Of a stretch of DNA of 64,000 nucleotides, positions 55,015-64,000 are shown in pieces. Positions within the stretch are counted from its first letter, which is position 1. Every line of letters starts with the position of its first letter. The notes below the pieces were generated by a model that saw only the letters and a list, made by a program, of their open reading frames with translations, made no database searches and was not told the DNA's origin. A program made the position numbers and the translations under genes. Source of the stretch: Flavobacterium sp. ACN6 (GTDB lineage: Bacteria; Bacteroidota; Bacteroidia; Flavobacteriales; Flavobacteriaceae); NCBI RefSeq assembly GCF_002304005.1, contig NZ_MRCQ01000008.1, forward strand, positions 124,001 to 188,000, written 5' to 3'.

Positions 55015-55191
55015 TCAACATGAGTAACAACCTTCAGAATGTATATTGTATTCAATCCAATCTAAAGGATCGACGTCATATTTTCTAGGAGCCGGCCCAC
55101 CTATTCCACCATTAATTTCTTTCAATTGATCAGATTCAAGTGCTACAACACCTAACTCATCAGCATTTTTAATAAAATCATCTAAATTCAT
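55015..55191 (-). CDS. Small peptide with double-glycine leader (bacteriocin-like precursor)
   Basis: 58 residues, not reported by usual length cut-offs. The leader MNLDDFIKNADELGVVALES continues as DQLKEINGG and ends at G28-G29, the double-glycine site cut by peptidase-containing ABC transporters. ELxxL-type hydrophobic spacing and L(K/S)xxExxxIxGG are as in class II bacteriocin and Bacteroidota GG-leader precursors. The mature part (about 29 residues, IGGPAPRKYDVDPLDW... ending HSEGCYSC) has two cysteines, C55 and C58. A terminator stands just after the stop. No transporter, modifying enzyme or immunity gene lies in the window. It could be a signal, a toxin or a cargo of unknown kind. Confidence 0.72.
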   Translation of the reverse strand: MNLDDFIKNADELGVVALESDQLKEINGGIGGPAPRKYDVDPLDWIEYNIHSEGCYSC

Positions 55192-55452
55192 AATAATAGT
55201 TTTTTATTTTTCACCTACTCGTTAGCTTTTCGGCATCCGCTTATTACTTGCCAATATATAAAAATATATTTACAAATAATAATTAAAAAGTAAAACAAAG
55301 ATTACAAATAAAACTTTTTAATATGCATATAAATAACTAATACTAATTCCAGTCATTTTTGTTTAACCAAATAATATACTCTTTACGGTTTCACGTAAGG
55401 AATATTCAATTAATATACATACACTTGCGCGACCTAATCATAAACTCAATCT
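55192..55452. other. Divergent regulatory region between the peptide and the leucine-rich gene
   Basis: 261 AT-rich bases. On the plus strand TACACTTG (55420-55427) is a one-mismatch -7 box, 26 bases before the next start. TTACG/CGTAA half-sites (55383-55387, 55394-55398) form a small inverted repeat just upstream. The peptide promoter on the minus strand is not clear. Confidence 0.4.
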
Positions 55453-58400
55453 ATGAAAACAAAACTACTCTTGTTGCTGTTACTGGCAAATTTTTCTATT
55501 TATGCTCAATACACCGCGATTCCGGACATTAATTTTGAAAGAAAATTAATTGAACTGGGAATCGATTCAGGTGCTGAAGACGGACAGGTTCTTACAGCAT
55601 CCATCTCGCAGGTAAAAGGGTTAGACGTTAGAGCTAGCGGTATTTCAGATTTAACTGGAATCGAAGGTTTTATATCTTTGCAGACATTTATTTGTAGAGA
55701 TAATTCTCTGACAAGTTTAAATCTCTCACAAAATAAACAATTGTTTGATTTGGACTGTGCAAACAATTTATTACAAACTTTAGATGTTTCTGAGAACACT
55801 TTGCTTTATTACTTCAATTGTATGAACAATGATATTACAACATTAGATGTAACTAAAAATATCAAATTGCAAGAACTTGTAATTGGTGGCAATCCAATTT
55901 CAGACATTGATCTTTCGACCAATAAAGATTTAAGAAGGCTGGCAATCTTTTATAGTAAATTTACAACTCTAGATGTATCGAATAATACAGGTTTGGCGGA
56001 TCTTGATTTTAGTGGAAATCAGATAACAAATATTGATCTTTCTAATAATGTTAACTTAACTGATTTAGTTTGCTCAAGCAATTTATTAACCAATTTAGAT
56101 CTTTCTCAAAACCGTTCTCTTGTAAAACTAAATTGTTCTTATAATAAATTATCGAGCTTAAATATCTCAAACAACGTTGTAATTAAAAATTTGGATTGCA
56201 GTTCTAATAAAATAACTTCTTTAGATGTTTCCAAAAACTTAGTGCTAAATAATTTAACCTGTTCCGGAAACAAAATTACTACATTAGATTTATCAAAAAA
56301 TTTAGTTTTAGCTAGTGTGTCTGCAGGTTCAAATAATCTTTTGAACGTAAATCTGAAATCTGGAAAAAACAGCTTATTGACTAGTGTCCATTTATTATCA
56401 AACCCTTCTTTAACTTGTGTTCAGGTTGATGATGCGGTATATTCTGCTTCAAAATGGAATTCAAATGTAGATTCAGGAGTAACGTTCAGTACAGATTGTA
56501 ATCAATATACTTCTATCTCAGATCCAGTTTTTGAAAATAAATTAATTGATCTTGGTATCGATACAGATGGGTTAAATGGATTGGTTTTGAATTCAAATAT
56601 AAATACACTTACGACTTTAAATGTTTCTAATAGTGCAATAAAAGACCTTTCTGGTATTGAAGGATTTGTTGCTTTGACTGAATTAAATGTCTCAAAAAAT
56701 CAATTGACCCAACTAGATCTTTCTAATAATACAATTTTAAATACCTTAACGGCATTTGAAAATACGGGGTTAAATTGCATTAAAGTAGCAGATGTTGCTG
56801 TAACAAAGACTTGGAGTGCATCGCTAGATCAGAATACTATATTTAATGTTGACTGTAATGTTTATACACTTATACCAGACTCAAAATTTGAAGAAAAATT
56901 AATTGAATTAGGTTTTGATAACGATGGATTAAACGGAAAAGTATTGACTCAAAATATTGCATCTGTTACTACTTTAAATGTTTCTAATAGTGAAATTAAG
57001 GATTTGACAGGTATTGAGGATTTTACTGCTTTGAGAGATTTTAATTGCAAATTAAATCCTATTCAGTCTTTAGATCTTTCTAAAAATACTAATCTTGTTG
57101 TTTTGTCCTGTGGAGGAAATAGCGGACATCCCGCAAGCGGAGGAAATGGTAAATTAACTTCTTTAGACCTTTCTAAAAACACAAAACTAACAACATTAAA
57201 CTGTTCATATAACCAAATTAGCTCTTTAAATCTTTCAGGATGCACAGAGTTGAATAGAATTGAATGTTCTATAAATAGATTAACTACGATTAATTTTCCA
57301 AGTGCAAAACTTACGCAGTTAGATTGTAGTGGAAATCCGTTGACTTCTTTAGATGTATCAAATCTGCCAAATTTGAATTATCTAAATGTATATTATACCA
57401 CATTGAAAAAATTGGACGTTTCTAAAAATCCTGTTCTTACGAGTCTAACATTTTCGAATTCTCCTAAATTAGAAAAAGTAAATTTCAGAAATGGGAATAA
57501 TAAAAATTTTGTAGTTGGGCTATATACTTCAAATACATTTACCAATTGTCCTAACTTAACTTGTATAGCAGTTGATGATGTTGCATACTCTGAATTAAAC
57601 TGGAGCCACCTTAAAGACGCAACTGCAGCTTTTAATACAGAATGTATTGACTATACGCTGATTCCAGATTTAAATTTCGAAAAAAAATTAATTGCATTAG
57701 GAATTGATACAGACGGTGAAAATGGAAAAGTTGCGACGCCAAACATTGCTTCATTAACAATGCTGAACGTTTCAAAAAGTAATATTTCTGACTTAACAGG
57801 TATTCAGGATTTTGCCGCACTAACAATTTTAAATGCTTCAGAAAATACATTAGCGACTGTAGATGTTTCCTCAAATGTTAATTTGAAGACTTTAAATTTG
57901 GGTAAAAATAAGTTAACAACATTAGATACTTCAAATAATACCTTTTTAGAATCTGTTACTGTAAGCAACAACTCAATTGCTGCATTAAATTTTCATGCCA
58001 ATCCAGCTTTAATTAGAATATATGCTACAGACAATTTATTGACAAGTCTGGCTGTTAGCTTAAATACCAATTTAACTACTTTATGGTGCCAAAGAAATAA
58101 ACTGCAAAATTTGGATGTTTCTCAAAATTTAGCTTTAACTGAATTTACTTGTGGAAGAAACGAATTGACAGAATTAAATGTTTCAAAAAACGTTTCTTTA
58201 GCAACTCTTTCTTGTGGAGAAAATAAGATAAAAAACCTTGATGTTTCCAGCAATAAGCTTTTAGTTCTTTTAGACTGTTCAATTAATAAATTAGAAAGTT
58301 TAAATTTAAAGAATGGCACTAACAATTTGATAGATAAAACATATTTGAAACTATTTTCAAACTTGAGTTTAAAATGTATATTGATAGACGATGTAGAATA

Positions 58401-60708
58401 TGCTAATACAAATTGGTCAACCGTAAAAGACCCTTCGGCTTCTTTTAATATTGATTGTACAGTTTATACTTTAATTCCAGATCTTAATTTTGAGAAAAAA
58501 TTAATCTCGTTAGGAATTGATAAAGACGGTGAAAACGGAAAAGTTGCTACTACAAGTATTGAAGGCGTGACTTCATTGGATGTTTCTAACAGTTTAATTG
58601 CGGACTTGACAGGAATTCAAGATTTTACTTCATTAACTTATTTAAATTGTTCAGCTAATACCTTAACAAATCTTGATTTGTCGAAAAATGCAGTATTAGA
58701 AAACCTACAGGCTTATAAAAACCAATTAACGACATTCAATACAAACGCTAACAAATCACTTACTACTTTAAGTATAGGAAATAACAAACTAACATCTCTA
58801 GAGGTTTCGGCATCAACAATGTTAGAAAATCTTAATGTCGGCAGTAATACATTAACTTCATTAAATGTTTCGGCAAATACAGCATTGACAATACTAAATT
58901 GCGGTAATAACAAACTCACGGCACTAGATGTTAAATCAAATAGTTCTTTAAATAATCTTTATTGTCATTACAATCAAATTACAAGTTTAGATGTTTCTCA
59001 AAACATTTTGTTAGCAGAATTAATGTGTCATGGAAATCAATTGAAAGAATTAAACGTAGAGAACAATCCCGAATTATCATTATTAGATTGTTTAGAAAAT
59101 CAAATTACAAGCATAGATATTTCTAAAAATCCGAAAATAACAGAATTGGCTTGTGAGAACAATCAATTAACTTCTTTGAATTTAAAAAACGGAAACAATA
59201 GAAATTTAATTTTAACTTTTTCGAATTTTATAAATAATCCCAATTTAACTTGTATTTTGGTTGATGATGTTGCTTATTCTGATTCTAATTGGTCAGCCTT
59301 AAAAGATACAACAGCATCTTACAGTGCAGATTGTACTGTTTATACTTTGATTCCTGATGTTAATTTTGAAGCGAAGTTAATTGCTTTAGGAATTGATAAG
59401 GATGGACCAAACGGAAAAGTTGCAACAGCAAGTATTTCTTCTGTCATTTCATTAAATATTTCTGAAAGCAATATTTCAGATTTAACTGGACTTGAGGACT
59501 TTAATTCGCTAACAACTTTAAACTGTTCAAGCAATGAAATTGCTGTACTTAACCTTACTTTAAATTCAACTTTAGTACAAGTTAATTGCAACAATAACAA
59601 GCTTACCAGCTTAGCAACAGACAAAAATGATAAGTTAACAACGATTGATTGTTCTTACAATACGATTACATCATTAGATCTTTCTAAAAACCCTGCATTA
59701 ACAGCCGTAAATGTTTCAAACAATAATTTGAATTCTTTGAATTTAAAAAATGGCTTCAATATAAACATGGATTGGTTTAGTGTTAACTTTACTAAAAATC
59801 CTGCCTTAACTTGTATTCAAGTAGATAATGCACAATATTCTAATGATAATTGGAATGGAAAACTCGATAAAACTGCTTTCTTTACAGAAAATTGCGGTAG
59901 TTATACTTTGATTCCAGATTCGAATTTTGAAGATAAATTAATTCAATTAAAAATTGATATCGACGGGAAAAATGGAAAAGTATTGACTTCGACGATTGCA
60001 TCTATAAAAGATTTAAATGTACAGTTAAGTGATATTAAAGACTTGACAGGAATACAGGACTTTACTTCCCTTGAATTTTTAAATTGTCAATTCAACTTAT
60101 TAACTACTTTGAATGTTGCAAAAAATTCAAATTTAATTGAACTATATACACACGGAAACGATTTAACAACTTTGGATGTTTCAGCAAATACCGCTCTTAC
60201 AACTTTACAAGTAAACAAAAATAAGCTGACTGCTTTAGATATTTCTAAAAACAGCAAGTTAGAATATATTAATGTTATGGAAAATCAGTTGAAAATTTTA
60301 AACTTGAATAACGGCAATAACATCAATTTTACAGGTGCTTTATTATCCTTAAACTCAACTTTAAGTTGTATCAAGGTAGACAATCCTTCTTTTGCGGCAT
60401 CAAGCAGTGTGTTCTTTAAAGATACAGCAGCGACATATTCGGCAACCTGTACATTAGGAATTGAAGATTCTGTTTTCAGTAAAGCAACACTGTACCCGAA
60501 TCCGACAAAAGGTGAAGTTAACATTAACAATGTTTCTTTAGAAAAAGCAACTGTCTATAACTCATTAGGACAATTAGTAAAAACATTTGTTTTCAATAAT
60601 GGAGAAACGAATAACCTTATAAATTTATCTGGTTTACCAAGAGGAGTTTATTATGTGTACTTAATCAACGGAGACGCTGCTTCTGCCAAAAAAATAATTG
60701 TAGAATAA
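55453..60708 (+). CDS. Giant secreted leucine-rich-repeat protein with type IX sorting domain
   Basis: 1751 residues with a signal peptide (MKTKLLLLLLLANFSIYAQ). Seven modules start near residues 19, 352, 471, 734, 1005, 1297 and 1484, each opening with YTxIPDxxFExKLIxLGIDxDG. Short leucine-rich repeats follow (LDLSKNxxLxxLxCxxNxLTSL), and most modules close with NPxLTCIxVDDxxYSxxNWS and a cysteine. The last 75 residues are a type IX sorting domain (YPNPTKGEVNIN, YNSLGQLVKTF, LPRGVYYVYL). It is therefore exported and probably attached to the cell surface. Likely an adhesin or binding protein; no catalytic motif. A terminator follows. Confidence 0.88.
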   Translation: MKTKLLLLLLLANFSIYAQYTAIPDINFERKLIELGIDSGAEDGQVLTASISQVKGLDVRASGISDLTGIEGFISLQTFICRDNSLTSLNLSQNKQLFDLDCANNLLQTLDVSENTLLYYFNCMNNDITTLDVTKNIKLQELVIGGNPISDIDLSTNKDLRRLAIFYSKFTTLDVSNNTGLADLDFSGNQITNIDLSNNVNLTDLVCSSNLLTNLDLSQNRSLVKLNCSYNKLSSLNISNNVVIKNLDCSSNKITSLDVSKNLVLNNLTCSGNKITTLDLSKNLVLASVSAGSNNLLNVNLKSGKNSLLTSVHLLSNPSLTCVQVDDAVYSASKWNSNVDSGVTFSTDCNQYTSISDPVFENKLIDLGIDTDGLNGLVLNSNINTLTTLNVSNSAIKDLSGIEGFVALTELNVSKNQLTQLDLSNNTILNTLTAFENTGLNCIKVADVAVTKTWSASLDQNTIFNVDCNVYTLIPDSKFEEKLIELGFDNDGLNGKVLTQNIASVTTLNVSNSEIKDLTGIEDFTALRDFNCKLNPIQSLDLSKNTNLVVLSCGGNSGHPASGGNGKLTSLDLSKNTKLTTLNCSYNQISSLNLSGCTELNRIECSINRLTTINFPSAKLTQLDCSGNPLTSLDVSNLPNLNYLNVYYTTLKKLDVSKNPVLTSLTFSNSPKLEKVNFRNGNNKNFVVGLYTSNTFTNCPNLTCIAVDDVAYSELNWSHLKDATAAFNTECIDYTLIPDLNFEKKLIALGIDTDGENGKVATPNIASLTMLNVSKSNISDLTGIQDFAALTILNASENTLATVDVSSNVNLKTLNLGKNKLTTLDTSNNTFLESVTVSNNSIAALNFHANPALIRIYATDNLLTSLAVSLNTNLTTLWCQRNKLQNLDVSQNLALTEFTCGRNELTELNVSKNVSLATLSCGENKIKNLDVSSNKLLVLLDCSINKLESLNLKNGTNNLIDKTYLKLFSNLSLKCILIDDVEYANTNWSTVKDPSASFNIDCTVYTLIPDLNFEKKLISLGIDKDGENGKVATTSIEGVTSLDVSNSLIADLTGIQDFTSLTYLNCSANTLTNLDLSKNAVLENLQAYKNQLTTFNTNANKSLTTLSIGNNKLTSLEVSASTMLENLNVGSNTLTSLNVSANTALTILNCGNNKLTALDVKSNSSLNNLYCHYNQITSLDVSQNILLAELMCHGNQLKELNVENNPELSLLDCLENQITSIDISKNPKITELACENNQLTSLNLKNGNNRNLILTFSNFINNPNLTCILVDDVAYSDSNWSALKDTTASYSADCTVYTLIPDVNFEAKLIALGIDKDGPNGKVATASISSVISLNISESNISDLTGLEDFNSLTTLNCSSNEIAVLNLTLNSTLVQVNCNNNKLTSLATDKNDKLTTIDCSYNTITSLDLSKNPALTAVNVSNNNLNSLNLKNGFNINMDWFSVNFTKNPALTCIQVDNAQYSNDNWNGKLDKTAFFTENCGSYTLIPDSNFEDKLIQLKIDIDGKNGKVLTSTIASIKDLNVQLSDIKDLTGIQDFTSLEFLNCQFNLLTTLNVAKNSNLIELYTHGNDLTTLDVSANTALTTLQVNKNKLTALDISKNSKLEYINVMENQLKILNLNNGNNINFTGALLSLNSTLSCIKVDNPSFAASSSVFFKDTAATYSATCTLGIEDSVFSKATLYPNPTKGEVNINNVSLEKATVYNSLGQLVKTFVFNNGETNNLINLSGLPRGVYYVYLINGDAASAKKIIVE

Positions 60709-60725
60709 TTATTAATCAGCAATTC

Positions 60726-60762
60726 AAATCCCATTTTCAGAATATTGAAAATGGGATTTTTT
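60726..60762 (+). terminator. Terminator after the leucine-rich-repeat gene
   Basis: Perfect 14-bp stem AAATCCCATTTTCA (60726-60739 with 60746-60759) followed by T residues. Confidence 0.9.
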
Positions 60763-60810
60763 AGTTAAATAATTTTAATGTTTTAGCAAAGTAAAATAGA
60801 ATAATTTTCT

Positions 60811-60818
60811 TACGTTTG
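60811..60818 (+). promoter_or_regulatory. -7 box of the RCC1/SprB protein gene
   Basis: TACGTTTG, full match to TAnnTTTG, 73 bases before the ATG at 60892. No convincing -33 element. Confidence 0.5.
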
Positions 60819-60891
60819 TGTCAGCATTTTAATTCCTTTTTTATCCGTTTCCATTTGCCCTTAATTTATTACAAACTCAAACATTTTGTCT

Positions 60892-62778
60892 ATGAGGAAA
60901 ATTTTACTTTTAATTTTAGTCTTTTCTTTTTCACAAATAAATGCTCAATGCTGGCAAACAGTAACTGCCGGAAATAGCTATAATATTGCACTAAAACCAG
61001 ATGGAAGTTTATGGGGATGGGGTAACAATTCGAGCGGACAGTTAGGAATCGGTTCTACGGCAAGCAAAAATATTCCAACAAGAATAGGAACTGCCAATGA
61101 CTGGAAAATAGCTTCAGCCGGTTGGGGACATACAATGGTTATAAAAACAGATGGAAGTTTATGGACTTGGGGGTATGGCAAATTAGGACAAATAGGTAAT
61201 GGTTCAGGTTCCATGGGAGCATACAATGCCGTACAACAAGTAGGCTCTGATAAAAATTGGAAAACTGTTGCTGCAGGGTCACATCATACCATTGCAATTA
61301 AAAATGATGGAACTTTATGGGCTTGGGGTTATAATGAATTTGGACAATTGGGAGATGGAACAATAGTTGATAAAAACGTTCCTGTACAAATTGGTTCTGA
61401 TAAAGATTGGGAAATTATATCTACTGGTTACAACCACACCGTTGCTTTAAAAAAAGATGGTTCCTTGTGGGCTTGGGGAGATAATAAAAATGGAACACTT
61501 GGAGACAATACTACTATAAGCAAAACTGTTCCAACCCGAATTAGTACTGCATCAAACTGGAAAATTGTTGTTGCTGGTTTTAACCATTCAATGGCTATAA
61601 AAAATGATGGTTCTTTGTGGGCTTGGGGTTATAATGGAAATGGAGCTATTGGAGATGGCACTAGTACAACTAGAATCATACCTGTACAAATTGGAACAGC
61701 GCTAAATTGGAAAACCGTTGCCGCAGGATTTGATAGCACTCATGCCACAAAAACGGATGGAACAATATGGAGCTGGGGATATAATAACGCTGGAAAACTA
61801 GGAATTGGCACAACAGATAAAAGTTTTGTTCCGGTACAAATAGGACTATCAAATAATTGGGCAATGCCTATTTGCGGTAATAATCATGGGGGAGCCATAA
61901 CTACAGATGGTACTATTTATACATGGGGAGGAAATTCTGCATCACAATTAGGAGACGGAACTACAACTGATAGATTTTCTCCAGTACTTGTAAATTGCAA
62001 TGAAACTTTAGCAGTAACTATAAAATTAATTCCTGTAAGTTGTTTTAGCGAATATAATGGGTCAGCATCTATAACAGCTGTTACTGGTGGTACTGCACCT
62101 TATACCTATCTATGGTCTAACGGAAACACGAATGCCTCAATTACAGGTTTAGTTGCTGGAACTTACACTTGCATTATAAAAGATGCAAAATCAGCATCAA
62201 CCACACAAACCGTTACTATAACACAGCCAACACCTATGGTTTCGACAGCTGCGGTTGTCAATCCAAATTGTAATAATACAGTCAATGGAAACTTAACTAT
62301 TACTGCTTCTGGAGGAACACCTCCTTACCAATACGCGATTTTACCTACTGGTGTTTATCAAAGCTCAAACGTGTTTTCTAATTTATCTCCTGGAAATTAT
62401 GAAGTAATGACAAAAGACAGCAAAGGATGTTCTGCTCTAATTGTTGAAAGTATTTCGGCAAGTAACTCACCGCCACCAACGCCACTTCCAGAAACTCAAA
62501 CTTTTAATAATACTGCGATCGTAGCCAATTTAAGAGCAGGCGGAATCAGTCTAAAATGGTATGACACTCCAGTAGGAGGCACTCCTCTAAATTCATCAAT
62601 TCCTTTGAAAACTGGTAAATATTATGTTTCGCAAACTGAGTCTGGATGTGAAAGTCCTAGAGCAGTAATTAATGTAATTGTCGAAACAGTTTGGGCAGGT
62701 AATCAAATACCAACAAATGGTTTAGTGGCTTATTATCCTTTCAATGGAAATGCAAATGATACTAGCGGAAACCGTTAA
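60892..62778 (+). CDS. RCC1-SprB-repeat surface protein, cut short by an in-frame stop
   Basis: 628 residues from the ATG at 60892 (a TTG six bases earlier is less likely). Signal peptide [19 protein letters not shown], then seven RCC1-type repeats (about 20-368; each has LWxWGxNxxGQLGxG), two SprB repeats (about 375-525; [13 protein letters not shown] and [10 protein letters not shown]) and an Ig-like segment ([15 protein letters not shown]). The start of a LamG domain follows ([19 protein letters not shown]). The frame meets TAA at 62776, in the middle of LamG, and continues without shift to 64000. If translated only to here, the product lacks its C-terminal sorting domain and would not be secreted by the type IX system. 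SprB repeats occur in gliding adhesins. Confidence 0.85.
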   Translation: MRKILLLILVFSFSQINAQCWQTVTAGNSYNIALKPDGSLWGWGNNSSGQLGIGSTASKNIPTRIGTANDWKIASAGWGHTMVIKTDGSLWTWGYGKLGQIGNGSGSMGAYNAVQQVGSDKNWKTVAAGSHHTIAIKNDGTLWAWGYNEFGQLGDGTIVDKNVPVQIGSDKDWEIISTGYNHTVALKKDGSLWAWGDNKNGTLGDNTTISKTVPTRISTASNWKIVVAGFNHSMAIKNDGSLWAWGYNGNGAIGDGTSTTRIIPVQIGTALNWKTVAAGFDSTHATKTDGTIWSWGYNNAGKLGIGTTDKSFVPVQIGLSNNWAMPICGNNHGGAITTDGTIYTWGGNSASQLGDGTTTDRFSPVLVNCNETLAVTIKLIPVSCFSEYNGSASITAVTGGTAPYTYLWSNGNTNASITGLVAGTYTCIIKDAKSASTTQTVTITQPTPMVSTAAVVNPNCNNTVNGNLTITASGGTPPYQYAILPTGVYQSSNVFSNLSPGNYEVMTKDSKGCSALIVESISASNSPPPTPLPETQTFNNTAIVANLRAGGISLKWYDTPVGGTPLNSSIPLKTGKYYVSQTESGCESPRAVINVIVETVWAGNQIPTNGLVAYYPFNGNANDTSGNR

Positions 62779-64000
62779 AATGCAAGTGTAGCGGCAGCAG
62801 TACTAACATCTGATCGATTTGGAAATAAAAATAGTGCCTATAGCTTTAATGGTGTTGACAGTTTTATAAATGTTGTTATACCTAATATTCCTCAAAAAAA
62901 TGCTTCAAGAACAATTTCAGGATGGTTTAAAACAGATAATGTTTTTGCAGATCCTAAAAAAATCGAGACCTGTATCTTCAATTATGGTGCTTTAGTAAAT
63001 TCTCAAAGACTATCTCTTTATATTTATAGTAAAGGATATCTTGAAACTATCACAGGACCAGATTTTACGAACGATGATTTTTATGTCAATAATTTTGACT
63101 ATTCAAACAATAATTGGTATTTCTTTACTCTTACTTACAACGGAAATAAACTTTCATTATACGTAAATGGTAAACTTGCAGATGCTAAATCTATAAGTTT
63201 AAATACTACAAATAATACTTTCAGATTAGGAGAAAGAATGCCTGATAATAGAAATGAATGGTTTAAAGGAACAATCGATGATGTTGGTATTTGGAATCGT
63301 GTTTTAACTCCTGAAGAAATTATGGGATTATACACTTCGCAAATGGACGATAGCTACTATACCGCTATTCCAGATCCAAATTTTGAACAAAAATTAATCA
63401 ATCTCGGAATTGACGTTGATGGTAAAAATGGAAAAGTATTGAATGAAAGCATCGCAAATATTACTTCTTTAAATGTTAATGCAAGCTCTATAAAAGACCT
63501 AACAGGAATAAGCGGTTTTACTTCTCTTAAAGGATTAAATGCCGACTACAATGAACTGACTACTTTAGATTTATCAAAAAATATTGTTCTTGATACTTTA
63601 AGATGTGAAAAAAACAAACTTAGAAGTCTAAATCTTAAAAATGGAAACAATAAAAAGTTTTACAGCTTAGGTTCTAATTTTAGCAATAATCCAGAATTAA
63701 CTTGTATTCAAGTTGATGAAGTGGCATTTGCCAATACAAATTGGGCTGTAAAAAAAGATCAAAATGCACAATATAATACAGATTGTCCAATTGCTTACAC
63801 CTTAATTCCAGATCCTAATTTTGAGAAAGAATTAATTAGGCTAGGAATTGATAAAGATGGCTTGAATGGAAAAGTCGTCACCTCGGATGTATCAGTAGTT
63901 AAAAGTCTAAATATGATTAATAAAGATATAACAGATTTAACGGGAATAGCAGATTTTACTTCTTTGGAATCTTTATCTGTAGCCAATAATTCTTTGTCTC
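62779..64000 (+). pseudogene. In-frame continuation of the RCC1-SprB protein beyond the stop (partial)
   Basis: 407 open codons in the same frame as the gene above, with no further stop before the window end. They complete the LamG domain (SVAAAVLTSDRFGNKNSAYS, ISGWFK, LYVNGKLADA, GTIDDVGIWNRVLTPEEIMG, to about 63345). Two leucine-rich modules of the same kind as in the upstream 1751-residue protein follow (YTAIPDPNFEQKLINLGID from 63358; YTLIPDPNFEKELIRLGID from about 63799). Codon use and protein quality do not drop, so the interruption is recent, read through, or a sequence error. There is no plausible start codon of its own. Confidence 0.8.

Noticed and set aside
55015..55191. Considered the small GG peptide as a lanthipeptide or lasso precursor
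   Set aside because: No LanM/LanB, lasso cyclase or protease partner is in the window, and the core has only two cysteines. Only the GG-leader class is supported.
55453..60708. Considered the leucine-rich array as a bacterial internalin or as several joined genes
   Set aside because: One uninterrupted frame with a single signal peptide and a single C-terminal type IX sorting domain; there are no LPXTG or GW modules.
62760..62790. Considered a frameshift as the cause of the early stop in the RCC1/SprB gene
   Set aside because: Both sides of the TAA are in the same frame and form one LamG domain, so a base substitution fits and an indel does not.

Overview
The window is one AT-rich stretch of a Flavobacterium-type genome (Bacteroidota, Flavobacteriia). 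The evidence is a complete 14-subunit nuo operon with a short NuoG, type IX secretion sorting domains (including next to SprB-type repeats), SusC/SusD transport genes, promoters of the Bacteroidota -33/-7 type (TTG, 17-23 bp, TAnnTTTG), and A-rich leaders in place of clear Shine-Dalgarno sites. I see no tRNA, rRNA, CRISPR array, insertion sequence or prophage.

Layout. 1-840: the 3' end of aspS and a cold-shock gene. 1043-14779: nuoA-N on the + strand behind one clear promoter, closed by a terminator. Several nuo spacers are filled by small inverted or heptamer repeats, and nuoH-nuoI carries a larger hairpin-like element. 14886-18988: a Bax-inhibitor-like membrane protein and a secreted family 1 pectate lyase whose promoter holds a perfect 14-bp operator-like palindrome. 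19052-21890 (-): a four-gene membrane operon with LemA, a GIDE-domain protein and a membrane protein carrying leucine-rich repeats. 22028-30808: mostly single metabolic and hydrolytic genes: ALDH7-type dehydrogenase, class II cyclic-nucleotide phosphodiesterase, 3-hydroxyanthranilate dioxygenase, a secreted nuclease/phosphatase-like protein, a serine hydrolase, an LD-carboxypeptidase, YraN and an ACT-domain protein. Among them is a tail-to-tail RelE/ParE-like toxin and HTH antitoxin-like pair.

31345-43341: a starch/alpha-glucan utilisation locus. An ECF sigma factor, FecR anti-sigma and a SusC with a signalling STN domain are followed by SusD, a SusE-like protein, a GH13 lipoprotein and a GH97 alpha-glucosidase. 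Sensing, uptake and cleavage are thus in one block, under sigma/anti-sigma control rather than a SusR-type regulator. 43349-54786: DUF5683 protein, mfd, a lipoprotein, a 143-bp tandem repeat, L-threonine dehydrogenase, a DUF418 protein, an M1 peptidase and a subtilisin-like lipoprotein.

54787-64000: the most unusual part. It has a 58-residue peptide gene with a double-glycine leader (55015-55191, -), a 1751-residue secreted protein of seven leucine-rich modules, and a multidomain surface protein (RCC1, SprB, LamG, then the same leucine-rich modules). Its reading frame is cut by a single in-frame TAA at 62776-62778 yet stays open to the window end.

Start sites were moved from the longest reading frame wherever a promoter, terminator, signal peptide or domain boundary decided it; each case is noted in its entry.
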